A stretch of 35,854 bases of DNA. Origin: a virus. This document shows, one piece after another, positions 22,169 through 27,950 of the stretch. Positions within the stretch are counted from its first letter, which is position 1; each line of letters opens with the position of its first letter. Below the pieces are notes generated by a model that was not told the origin of the DNA, ran no database searches, and worked only from the letters and a program-made list of their open reading frames with translations. A program made the translations under genes and the position numbers. Location: the IMG/VR virus record IMGVR_UViG_3300021178_000029, positions 1 to 35,854 of that record; one strand, 5' to 3'.

Positions 22169-22632
22169 ACCGGATCCCCTTCATGCTGTATTGCAGCACG
22201 TTCTAGTTCCCATTCGGCATCTCTGTGAAACTGCACATCACAAGTTTTTGGTAGTCCTGCTCCAGGCCTGAGCGTTACCACTTCCCCCAAGCTTACAAAT
22301 GTCCCTACAGACCTACTGGCAGGCTTAAGCTTTGCCATCCTCTCCCAGAACTCCCTATAGGCCGCAGAATCGGCTCTGCCGGCCTGTATAGGCTTGGATT
22401 GCGGGTAGGTTCGTTTAGGCGGCTCAGGGGCGAATACTGGCTTCCTGCGGGTATTCCTGACCCATGTCTGCCAGGTGCGCTTCCAGTCCACCATTGTTTC
22501 GCCGCGCCCTACCCAGTAATCCGTGAAATCCTCCCATATTTCATGCGGTTTCAGATCCGGCCGGCGCTCGATACAGTACTCGGCCCAGTCGTCTGGAAGC
22601 TCGGTAATGGAAAGACGGGTGCCTCTGCTCAT
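22165..22632 (-). CDS. DnaT-like primosome/replication protein
   Basis: 155 residues. ELPDDWAEYCIERRPDLKPHEIWEDFTDYW followed by DWKRTWQTWVRNT matches the C-terminal DnaT-like domain found in many phage replication proteins (DW--Y-----P-L----W--F--YW, then DW--TW--W-R). Such proteins are thought to load host helicase at an origin. The usual N-terminal DNA-binding domain is absent; only about ten residues precede the domain. It overlaps genes on both sides. Its role in recruiting the host replisome is inferred. Confidence 0.65.
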   Translation of the reverse strand: MSRGTRLSITELPDDWAEYCIERRPDLKPHEIWEDFTDYWVGRGETMVDWKRTWQTWVRNTRRKPVFAPEPPKRTYPQSKPIQAGRADSAAYREFWERMAKLKPASRSVGTFVSLGEVVTLRPGAGLPKTCDVQFHRDAEWELERAAIQHEGDPV

Positions 22633-22820
22633 GATATGTCCTTCTCCAATTGATCGATCCGGGAAATGGCCTCCCTCAATTGGCGGCGTATATCCCTATA
22701 AAAAGATAATGGCATTTCGACCGTGGTAGATTCGTCATCTACGCCATGATTTACAACGAAACGCTTTTCGAATTCATCGATAACGCATTCGGTCAGCTCG
22801 AGACGGGTTCCTCGGGTCAT
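22629..22820 (-). CDS. Small hypothetical protein
   Basis: 63 residues: MTRGTRLELTECVIDEFEKRF followed by a helical end (SFYRDIRRQLREAISRIDQLEKD). The first residues resemble those of the next gene (MSRGTRLSITE), suggesting a local duplication of the gene start. Overlaps its neighbours (TAATG, ATGA). Confidence 0.6.
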   Translation of the reverse strand: MTRGTRLELTECVIDEFEKRFVVNHGVDDESTTVEMPLSFYRDIRRQLREAISRIDQLEKDIS

Positions 22821-23002
22821 TAGCAGTCCCAGTCATAAGCCGCGCAACGGGCCGCTTCAACGATACTGTCGCCGCGCTTTATGTATTGAGAAAAGCTCAG
22901 CACCACTTCTACGCTCATATGTGCATATTGTGCGCGTTTAAGCATTGAATGGACCGCGAGCATGTCAGCGGCATCTGCCTTATTGCCGTCGTTAGTAGTC
23001 AT
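22820..23002 (-). CDS. Small hypothetical protein
   Basis: 60 residues, helical (DAADMLAVHSMLKRAQYAHMSVE; YIKRGDSIVEAARCAAYDWDC). The ATG overlaps the upstream stop (ATGA) and the stop overlaps the next ATG (TAATG). No family recognised. Confidence 0.6.
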   Translation of the reverse strand: MTTNDGNKADAADMLAVHSMLKRAQYAHMSVEVVLSFSQYIKRGDSIVEAARCAAYDWDC

Positions 23003-23370
23003 GGCTTGTATACCTTAGCAATATGGCGGGCGAGCGGCAACGGGATCTTGGCAATCTGGGCAGAAGCGCGGGCGCGGGCAGGCGATTTAGAACTTGTTGT
23101 GGCGGATAGGTTGCCTTTACCGTCAGACCACCGATTCCTCGCATTTTTCAACCCAGCCAGCGCATGAACAGGATTCCGGACGAGACCACTCATCGTGTTG
23201 TTAGCGACGTTGAACCACGAGCCGCCCCAATTCTTGATTGCGACCTCGATCGGCATCAGCGTCGGCACGTCGCCCCAAAGGTGAAAGCTTCCGAAGTTCC
23301 AGCGCGAGCGCCCGACCCATTCGTTCGCTCCGCGCACGTGCTTCCCCAATGGCGATAGCCCTGGCTCCAA
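22999..23370 (-). CDS. Hypothetical protein, start uncertain
   Basis: Up to 123 residues, opening at TTG 23370; a GTG about 33 bases downstream has a better upstream GGGGAAG. Contains NEWVGRSRWNFGSFHLWGDVP and a basic C-terminal half (SSKSPARARASAQIAKIP). Reality is supported by the stop, which overlaps the next gene as ATGA. Base composition is more G/C-rich than the two genes upstream. Function unknown. Confidence 0.5.
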   Translation of the reverse strand: MEPGLSPLGKHVRGANEWVGRSRWNFGSFHLWGDVPTLMPIEVAIKNWGGSWFNVANNTMSGLVRNPVHALAGLKNARNRWSDGKGNLSATTSSKSPARARASAQIAKIPLPLARHIAKVYKP

Positions 23371-23382
23371 TGCAGTGGCGCT

Positions 23383-23655
23383 TTAATCCGGGAACTCTCC
23401 GTCTGGTAGAAACTTTGATCCATCAATTCGAGAATATCCTCTAGAAGAAAGCCAATCTTTACTTTGTTGTCGGGTTAAATTGCTCAGATTTGTACATTCA
23501 TATCTTGCCTTGTGCATGGCAATAATTCTTACTTCATCGCTAGTTGCGTAAGGCATATTTTTTCTAGCCCATTCCATGTCCATTACTGCAAGAGCATCAT
23601 CTCTTTCTTGAACATTTCGTCTAATTTCTTCAGAATCTTTCATTCCATAGTCCAT
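23383..23655 (-). CDS. Small hypothetical protein
   Basis: 90 residues from ATG 23655, with GGAG eight bases upstream. Charged and helical (DSEEIRRNVQERDDALAVMDMEW), with a Ser/Gly-rich end. A/T-rich relative to neighbours. No domain recognised. Confidence 0.6.
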   Translation of the reverse strand: MDYGMKDSEEIRRNVQERDDALAVMDMEWARKNMPYATSDEVRIIAMHKARYECTNLSNLTRQQSKDWLSSRGYSRIDGSKFLPDGEFPD

Positions 23656-23674
23656 ATGTAAATCTCCATAGATT

Positions 23675-23875
23675 TCATTTAATCCCCAAAACTTCTCTTA
23701 TTCTCTTGGAAGTTTCATGACAAGCAAAATCCTCAATGCTCATTTCCAGAATATCGTTTAATACTTCAATAAAGGGAGACACATAACAACGCATCTGTTC
23801 TTGAGAATATCCTTTTGAAATACCGTATCTTCCCAATCCATTATATGCAGGTTCTGGTAAATCAGGAAATTTCAT
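23675..23875 (-). CDS. Small hypothetical protein
   Basis: 66 residues from ATG 23875 with GGGGA upstream: MKFPDLPEPAYNGLGRYGIS, then GYSQEQMRCYVSPFIEVLND. Similar short proteins starting FPDLPEPA occur in phage early regions. First gene after the structured noncoding stretch, so its expression may depend on it. Confidence 0.65.
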   Translation of the reverse strand: MKFPDLPEPAYNGLGRYGISKGYSQEQMRCYVSPFIEVLNDILEMSIEDFACHETSKRIREVLGIK

Positions 23876-23914
23876 AGGATCCCCTTGCAAGCGTCTTTTG
23901 TGTTTTAGATCAGT

Positions 23915-23942
23915 AAAAAGGAAAGACCCGCCTTTTCGCGGT
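23915..23942 (-). terminator. Terminator-like hairpin after the structured RNA
   Basis: Minus strand CCGC-GAAAAG-GCGG, extended imperfectly by flanking A and T runs, followed by GTCTTTCCTTTTT. The stem is short but the T-rich tail is good. It lies between the structured RNA and the next leftward gene. Confidence 0.5.
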
Positions 23943-23947
23943 TTGCC

Positions 23948-23956
23948 TGTGGATAA
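23948..23956 (-). other. DnaA-box-like site
   Basis: TTATCCACA on the minus strand is a perfect match to the strong DnaA box. Only one copy was noticed here. It lies at the edge of the structured noncoding stretch and 1.3 kb from the DnaT-like gene, so an origin in this region is possible but unproven. Confidence 0.4.
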
Positions 23957-24231
23957 CTTGGGCCAGCTCGCATTTTGCTGGTCGGGTGCCATTCGTTTAG
24001 CTGCCGTACCAGCCCTAGTAAGCGCTGGCTACTTTCAGCTTCATCCCCTGCGGGCACCGTCTCGACGGGTAGGACCGGGTCAGTCCCGAACCGACGTCCA
24101 GACGCAAAAACGCCCACGGCTGGACTGGTTGGGGAATACGGTGGAAGTCCGCATACCTCTTTCGAGGTCCCAGCCCAAGCGTGGGCGCTCTTTCCATTAA
24201 ATCCGATTCCCCAATCGGCATGCATATGCTA

Positions 24232-24420
24232 TCAAACCTTTTTTGCCATTGCAACTTTGCTAGCCGCCATGCATTTATCGATTTCCCTATCTAGGGCATC
24301 GGTCGTTCCGTTCCAATTCTTCTTAATCGGAGTCCAGGTCTCGTCTCCGATATCACGTAACCATCGATATCTAGCAGCTTCTTTCTGCAGCTTATGAAAA
24401 TGCTTCTCAGTAATTTCCAT
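24232..24420 (-). CDS. Small hypothetical early protein
   Basis: 62 residues: a helical start (EKHFHKLQKEAARYRWLRDIG) and DALDREIDKCMAASKVAMAKK. This form (RYRWLRD ... LD-EID--M) is common among small phage early proteins of unknown function. GGAG precedes ATG 24420. Last gene before the structured noncoding stretch. Confidence 0.7.
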   Translation of the reverse strand: MEITEKHFHKLQKEAARYRWLRDIGDETWTPIKKNWNGTTDALDREIDKCMAASKVAMAKKV

Positions 24421-24423
24421 GAT

Positions 24424-24603
24424 TCACTCCGGAAACACCTTAAAAGCAACCCTCTTAGCAAGCGAATGGGATCCCATCATCTTGCGAGCCTCCAGGAATA
24501 CCAATGGATGATCCCGGAAATATGACTCCAGATGATCCTTAAGAAACATCCGCAGATGGATGTCTGATACTCGATAATTATTCTTAGGCTTAGGCTTTGT
24601 CAT
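24424..24603 (-). CDS. Small hypothetical early protein
   Basis: 59 residues from ATG 24603 with GGAGGAA upstream: MTKPKPKNNYRVSDIHLRMF followed by DHLESYFRDHPLVFLEARKMM. It overlaps the end of the HTH regulator gene by 14 bases and is probably cotranscribed with it. No family recognised. Confidence 0.65.
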   Translation of the reverse strand: MTKPKPKNNYRVSDIHLRMFLKDHLESYFRDHPLVFLEARKMMGSHSLAKRVAFKVFPE

Positions 24604-24817
24604 ATTTCCTCCGTTTGACCAACCGTAACTCATACCCAAATGCCGGCGCGATCCTGCTGGCAAGCTCTACAGATAGCAGGGGAACCTTGCGCTGAGCTAG
24701 ACGGCAGAGAGTCGCTCGATTGACGCCTGTAGCCTCCTGCATGACTTCGTAGGTCCGTCCTGCATAGTTATCCTCGCCGATCGATTTGGCGAGTTCTTCA
24801 AGAATTGGATGAGTCAT
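24590..24817 (-). CDS. Small HTH regulator (Cro-like)
   Basis: 75 residues. The middle (TYEVMQEATGVNRATLCRLAQRKVPLLSVELASRIAPAFG) has the spacing of an XRE/Cro-type helix-turn-helix: helix 2 at VMQEATG, turn, recognition helix at NRATLCRLAQ. The tail is basic (RLVKRRKYDK). It is the first gene of the leftward block and is transcribed away from the ERF gene across a 66-base region containing overlapping promoters, the usual position for a Cro- or CI-type switch protein. Operator binding is inferred. Confidence 0.7.
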   Translation of the reverse strand: MTHPILEELAKSIGEDNYAGRTYEVMQEATGVNRATLCRLAQRKVPLLSVELASRIAPAFGYELRLVKRRKYDKA

Positions 24818-24883
24818 GTCATTCCTTTGTTGACAACGCCCATATCATCGTTTATTATTCGTAACGTGTCAAGCGGAGGAATC
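24818..24883. promoter_or_regulatory. Divergent promoter/operator region
   Basis: Rightward: TTGACA (24830-24835), 17-base spacer, TATTAT (24853-24858), an almost consensus promoter for the ERF operon. Leftward: TTGACA on the minus strand (24872-24867) with a weak GATGAT (24849-24844) at 17 bases, for the HTH regulator. The two overlap so only one polymerase could bind at a time. Short inverted repeats (GTTG-A-CAAC around the rightward -35; CGTT/AACG around the rightward -10) are possible operators. Confidence 0.65.
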
Positions 24884-25549
24884 ATGGAACGCAGTGAACA
24901 GATCAACGAACTTGCGACGGCGCTTTCCAAGGCGCAGGGCATGATGGAAGGCGCAATCAAGGATAGCCGCAATCCGCACTTCAATTCAAAGTATGCGGAC
25001 CTGGCTAGCTGTTGGGATGCGATACGCGGCCCTCTTTCGTCCAATGGGCTATCAGTGGTGCAATTCCTGTCCTCTGTAGATGGCGGGGTTTCCTGTCAGA
25101 CGATGCTGATGCACTCTAGCGGGCAGTGGATGTCATCGGATTTCTTCATTCCAGTGGACAAGACCAATGCCCACGGATACGGCAGCGCAGCAACCTACAG
25201 CCGCAGATTTAGCCTGCAAGCGATTTGCGGTATAGCTCCGGTGGATGATGATGGCAATGCAGCTGCGGCCGCAGAACCTCAGAAACGCATCAATCCGCTT
25301 GAGAATGCAATGGCTGGCGAGCCTGAATTGGCTCCGGAAGTCATGGAAGTTATTAAGGAACTGACTATGGATCTGGTGGAGATGATCGAGGTTAAGGGAG
25401 ACGAGTCGGGAGCCTTCAAGCGCTTCACTGAAGCAAATCTCGACAACGAACAGAAAATGACTCTCTGGCAGCTTCTAGGATCCAAGCACAGCAAAACCCG
25501 CACGTCCCTTAACAAGCAAATCGCTACAAGGCAATCGGTGAAGAGGTAG
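24884..25549 (+). CDS. erf: ERF-family single-strand annealing recombinase
   Basis: 221 residues from ATG 24884 (GGAGGA upstream). The N-terminal domain (residues 1-130) has the ERF pattern: KAQGMMEGAIKDSRNPHFNSKYADL, then QTMLMHSSGQWMSSDF, then YGSAATYSRRFSLQAICGIAPVDDDGN. The second half is a linker and a helical end. ERF proteins anneal complementary strands, circularising or recombining phage DNA; P22 Erf is the prototype. First gene of the rightward operon, next to nuclease and resolvase genes. Confidence 0.9.
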   Translation: MERSEQINELATALSKAQGMMEGAIKDSRNPHFNSKYADLASCWDAIRGPLSSNGLSVVQFLSSVDGGVSCQTMLMHSSGQWMSSDFFIPVDKTNAHGYGSAATYSRRFSLQAICGIAPVDDDGNAAAAAEPQKRINPLENAMAGEPELAPEVMEVIKELTMDLVEMIEVKGDESGAFKRFTEANLDNEQKMTLWQLLGSKHSKTRTSLNKQIATRQSVKR

Positions 25550-25552
25550 TCC

Positions 25553-25810
25553 ATGCGAACCAATCCTTATAACCATCTTAAAGAGTGTTGCAGAAAAGAG
25601 TTCTCTAAGATCATATATAGAAAGCGAGTTCTGCTTTGGACATATTCGAAAGAAAATATTAATACAACTTGGTCTTTGTCCGAACTAGCTCATAGAGTTA
25701 AAGCGGCTGATCAATTAGGGTTTGATGTAAGACTAATTTCTAACGAAGATGGCGGATTAAGAGTGGAATATATCTCCAAGGTAATTACTGATATGCCATG
25801 GTGGTTGTAG
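25553..25810 (+). CDS. Small hypothetical protein
   Basis: 85 residues, A/T-rich gene, starting three bases after the ERF stop. TWSLSELAHRVKAADQLGFDVRLISNEDGGLRVEYISK suggests a small alpha/beta protein. No known family recognised. Ends directly at the next start codon. Confidence 0.65.
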   Translation: MRTNPYNHLKECCRKEFSKIIYRKRVLLWTYSKENINTTWSLSELAHRVKAADQLGFDVRLISNEDGGLRVEYISKVITDMPWWL

Positions 25811-26140
25811 ATGATTTCTGACGACACCGTAGACAAAGCATTGGAATGGCTCTCCCAGAATGCCCAGAAAGCGGCCAAAGCGCGCGCAGAACGCATTTTC
25901 CTGGAAGGCTATACCAAGCACCTAGTCGCAAAGCTAGCGCGTGCCTCAGAGGCTTCTAGCGTATCCGGCAAGGAACAGGAAGCGTATGCGTCCCATGAGT
26001 ATCTGGAGCACTTGGAGGCCGTAAGAATTACTGTCGAGGCTGATGAGCATTTAAGATGGCTTCAGAGTACGGCAGATGCGAAGCTTGAGGCATGGAGGAC
26101 ATACAACGCCAATCAGCGGGCGCAAGGCAAGATCGGATGA
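25811..26140 (+). CDS. Conserved phage hypothetical protein
   Basis: 109 residues, helical and charged: DKALEWLSQNAQKAAKARAERIF, then HLEAVRITVEADEHLRWLQSTADAKLEAWRTYNANQRAQG. The form DKAL-WL-----A-AKARAER and LEAWR is common in proteobacterial phage recombination operons. Its stop overlaps the next gene's start (ATGA). Biochemical role unknown. Confidence 0.7.
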   Translation: MISDDTVDKALEWLSQNAQKAAKARAERIFLEGYTKHLVAKLARASEASSVSGKEQEAYASHEYLEHLEAVRITVEADEHLRWLQSTADAKLEAWRTYNANQRAQGKIG

Positions 26141-26418
26141 CAAAGCAAGAAAAGTTATACCTGAGAAACGTAGCGGCTCTAGGATGCGCCGCATGCCGGA
26201 GGATAGGAATCAATGACTCGCCCTGTGAGATACATCACATCCGCGAAGGACGCCTTGGTAAGCGAAGCGATCACATGGATGCTATCCCGCTATGTCCTAG
26301 GCATCACAGAAATGGTAATGAAGCTCTACATGTGATGGGAAAGCGTGCCTGGGAGCGGCATTTCGGGTTCACGGAATTCGATTTGCTAGAAGACGTTAAA
26401 AGGATGATGAATGGATAA
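26137..26418 (+). CDS. Ref-like HNH nuclease
   Basis: 93 residues from ATG 26137. YLRNVAALGCAACRRIGINDSPCEIHHI supplies the CxxC and His residues, and GKRSDHMDAIPLCPRHHR and MGKRAWERHFG follow the pattern of P1 Ref-like (RecA-dependent) HNH nucleases. In phages these lie beside ERF or RusA genes and help recombination. Its place between such genes fits. Unlike the two homing-type HNH genes, it is a normal member of its operon. Confidence 0.75.
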   Translation: MTKQEKLYLRNVAALGCAACRRIGINDSPCEIHHIREGRLGKRSDHMDAIPLCPRHHRNGNEALHVMGKRAWERHFGFTEFDLLEDVKRMMNG

Positions 26419-26605
26419 GGAAAAGTTGGCGGGGTTTCTTGAAGACATTTCTATTGCTTCGATGAAGCATGGAATTTACATAGAAGGGTGCGGGTGCTGC
26501 GATAGCCCATACCTATGCGAAATGGACGATAAAACTAAGCATGGAGATTACAAATATACAGAGCTTATTGGTGATCATTTGACATGGGTTCCGGTAGAAA
26601 AATGA
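26411..26605 (+). CDS. Small Cys-containing hypothetical protein
   Basis: 64 residues: MDKEKLAGFLEDISIASMKHG, then IEGCGCCDSPYLCEMDD. The cluster CGCC plus a later Cys might bind metal. It overlaps the Ref-like gene by eight bases and the RusA-like gene by four. Function unknown. Confidence 0.65.
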   Translation: MDKEKLAGFLEDISIASMKHGIYIEGCGCCDSPYLCEMDDKTKHGDYKYTELIGDHLTWVPVEK

Positions 26606-26973
26606 CAGTTCTCTGGACCGGGGTTATTCCTCACCAACCTTACTCGAAAAGTAACTCCCGTCGCATGGTGATTAACAAGAAGACGCATAAGCCGATGTTC
26701 ATCAAATCGGCTCCAGCGCTGGCATTCGAAAAGGTCGCAGCACTGACCTTGCCTACCCTCGATCCGCTGATCCTGGGGCCTGTAGGAGTCACCTGCTGGC
26801 TGTATTACACGACGGAGCGCAGCGATCTTGATCCCTCATTATGCTTCGATGTGCTGCAAGGAAAGATCATAAAAAACGATAGGCAGATAAGAGAAATGCA
26901 TGTACATCATGGGATAGATAAGCAAAACCCAAGAGCGGTCATACAGGTATATTCGCTATCGGAGGAATCATGA
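26602..26973 (+). CDS. rusA: RusA-like Holliday junction resolvase
   Basis: 123 residues from ATG 26602 (overlaps the previous stop). GVIPHQPYSKSNSRRMV at the start and RSDLDPSLCFDVLQGKIIKNDRQI with a late AVIQVY follow the RusA family, where acidic residues spaced as D-x-D ... D-L ... D(D) coordinate metal and cut four-way DNA junctions. Length is close to the family's usual 120. The substitution NDRQ for the more common DDRQ at the last acidic position is notable. Confidence 0.75.
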   Translation: MTVLWTGVIPHQPYSKSNSRRMVINKKTHKPMFIKSAPALAFEKVAALTLPTLDPLILGPVGVTCWLYYTTERSDLDPSLCFDVLQGKIIKNDRQIREMHVHHGIDKQNPRAVIQVYSLSEES

Positions 26974-27209
26974 AACATGCACTAGAAGCAGGAATCTTGA
27001 TTGTTGCGGTAAGCATGGGATTCTGTGGAGGCTATGTGCTGGGCTATTACACAGGATCGGTAGATTCCATGGCATATACAGAATCAGAACGAGCCATGAA
27101 GATGGCTCATTGCGCGCAGACAGAGGCTTTATCTTCTACTGTTCGAACGGAAACCGGAGACATTGATATATGCGTCTTCGGCTCACATCGCATGGAGCGT
27201 ATCCAATGA
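26970..27209 (+). CDS. Small membrane-anchored protein
   Basis: 79 residues. One N-terminal hydrophobic span (ILIVAVSMGFCGGYVLGYYTG) and a soluble tail with two later Cys. Overlaps both neighbours (ATGA). No family recognised; could be a host-membrane effector. Confidence 0.6.
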   Translation: MKHALEAGILIVAVSMGFCGGYVLGYYTGSVDSMAYTESERAMKMAHCAQTEALSSTVRTETGDIDICVFGSHRMERIQ

Positions 27210-27395
27210 CTGATCTGCGCGAACTGCTGCGGTCTTTGCGCAAGGACATCGCGGAGGCCGCGCGTGCTGGCGGGAGCCAAGGCGCAGGCGTTGAGGGATG
27301 CAGCCGACAAGATCAGACAAGATTTTGGCTCAATCAATCATACTCGAGTAATTGATGCCTTGAATCATCTGGCCTCCGAGCACGAGCATGGATGA
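27206..27395 (+). pseudogene. Small gene with apparent frameshift, or two overlapping ORFs
   Basis: ATG 27206 opens MTDLRELLRSLRKDIAEAARAG, but the frame then turns unlike protein and stops at 27355. From GTG 27264 in the next frame the sequence reads VLAGAKAQALRDAADKIRQD, then INHTRVIDALNHLASEHEHG to 27395, where the stop overlaps the following ATG (ATGA). Joining the two gives a coherent helical protein of about 62 residues. Either one base is missing or extra near 27255-27265 (in a GCGCG run), or the second part starts at the GTG. Confidence 0.55.
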
Positions 27396-27889
27396 GGAAA
27401 TACTTCTGCCACGAGTGCCAAACCTACCACTGGGGCTTCTGCCCTGCGGAGTGGCCTTTAGATTTCTTGCTGCACCCGAGCCGAAGGGGATTCGGTACTT
27501 TTTTTAAGGAGATGGTTTTGAAGAGACTTTTGATTGCTTGTTTGATGGTGTTGGGGTTTAGTGCCCCCGCATTTGCATCTTGGACGGTAAGCACCCAAGA
27601 TTGGGTATCAAACAGCCCAACTGGTAGTGGTAGTGTTCCGCAAGTAGGAGATCATTTTTCCAGTGCTGCCGATCTTTGCAATGCAGAGGACTCCCACATC
27701 AAATATATATTAGATAATGGTTCTAGCACCAAATCGGATGGTCCTTGGAGTGTAGTGATGGACCCAACTTCCTTTGGGTACACAATTATTACGCCCTCAC
27801 AAGTATACTGCACATGGCAAGCAACACCAACAACTGGGCCTCAGATTCATGGGTACGCCCAGTGGTATACACAAGGCACCAACCCGTAA
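27392..27889 (+). CDS. Secreted protein with possible internal start
   Basis: 165 residues from ATG 27392 (coupled to the upstream stop). Residues 1-40 are soluble with a small Cys/His cluster (CHECQTYHWGFC). Residue 41 opens a classic signal peptide (KRLLIACLMVLGFSAPAFAS), and AAGGAG precedes an in-frame ATG 27512 and a TTG 27518. The short form of about 123 residues would be exported; the long form would carry an odd N-terminal extension. The mature part is rich in Ser/Thr/Gly (TGSGSVPQVGDHF) with two Cys. No family recognised. Confidence 0.6.
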   Translation: MRKYFCHECQTYHWGFCPAEWPLDFLLHPSRRGFGTFFKEMVLKRLLIACLMVLGFSAPAFASWTVSTQDWVSNSPTGSGSVPQVGDHFSSAADLCNAEDSHIKYILDNGSSTKSDGPWSVVMDPTSFGYTIITPSQVYCTWQATPTTGPQIHGYAQWYTQGTNP

Positions 27890-27903
27890 GAAAGAGTAAC
27901 TCC

Positions 27904-27936
27904 GAGCCCCAGCGGTTCCTGGGGCATTTTTCTCTT
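27904..27936 (+). terminator. Rho-independent terminator
   Basis: GCCCCAG (27906-27912), a six-base loop and CTGGGGC (27919-27925) make a perfect seven-pair stem, followed by ATTTTTCTCTT. Strong intrinsic terminator 15 bases after the previous gene and before one more rightward gene. Confidence 0.85.
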
Positions 27937-27950
27937 GGGGAGAAACACGA

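Larger units (their letters stand above)
23905..24231 (-). ncRNA. Candidate structured noncoding RNA with pseudoknot
   Basis: The largest stretch without a convincing gene (23876-24231). On the minus strand: hairpin CCGATT-GGGG-AATCGG (24218-24203); outer stem CGCCCACG/CGTGGGCG (24187-24180 with 24118-24111) followed by TTTTT; inside it ACCTC-GAAA-GAGGT (24168-24155, a GNRA tetraloop) and ATGCGG/CCGTAT (24154-24136). TTCCCCAA (24136-24129) is complementary to the first hairpin loop with its flanks (TTGGGGAA), which allows a pseudoknot. GTCCAG (24125-24120) can instead pair with CTGGAC (24101-24096), an alternative to the outer stem. More hairpins follow, ending in a terminator-like stem. Whether it is a trans-acting RNA, a cis switch or an origin is not known. 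Confidence 0.55.

Noticed and set aside
24121-24180. Cobalamin-riboswitch-like stretch on the plus strand (GGGGAA ... GGTGGAAGTCC)
   Set aside because: Only one of the conserved blocks resembles that riboswitch; the later core (CCCGC-ACTG) is missing and no rightward gene follows. The GNRA loop favours the minus strand.
23905-24225. A 106-codon leftward ORF across the structured stretch
   Set aside because: It lacks a ribosome-binding site and known domain, and it lies on dense secondary structure. I cannot fully exclude it, but an RNA explains the pairing better.
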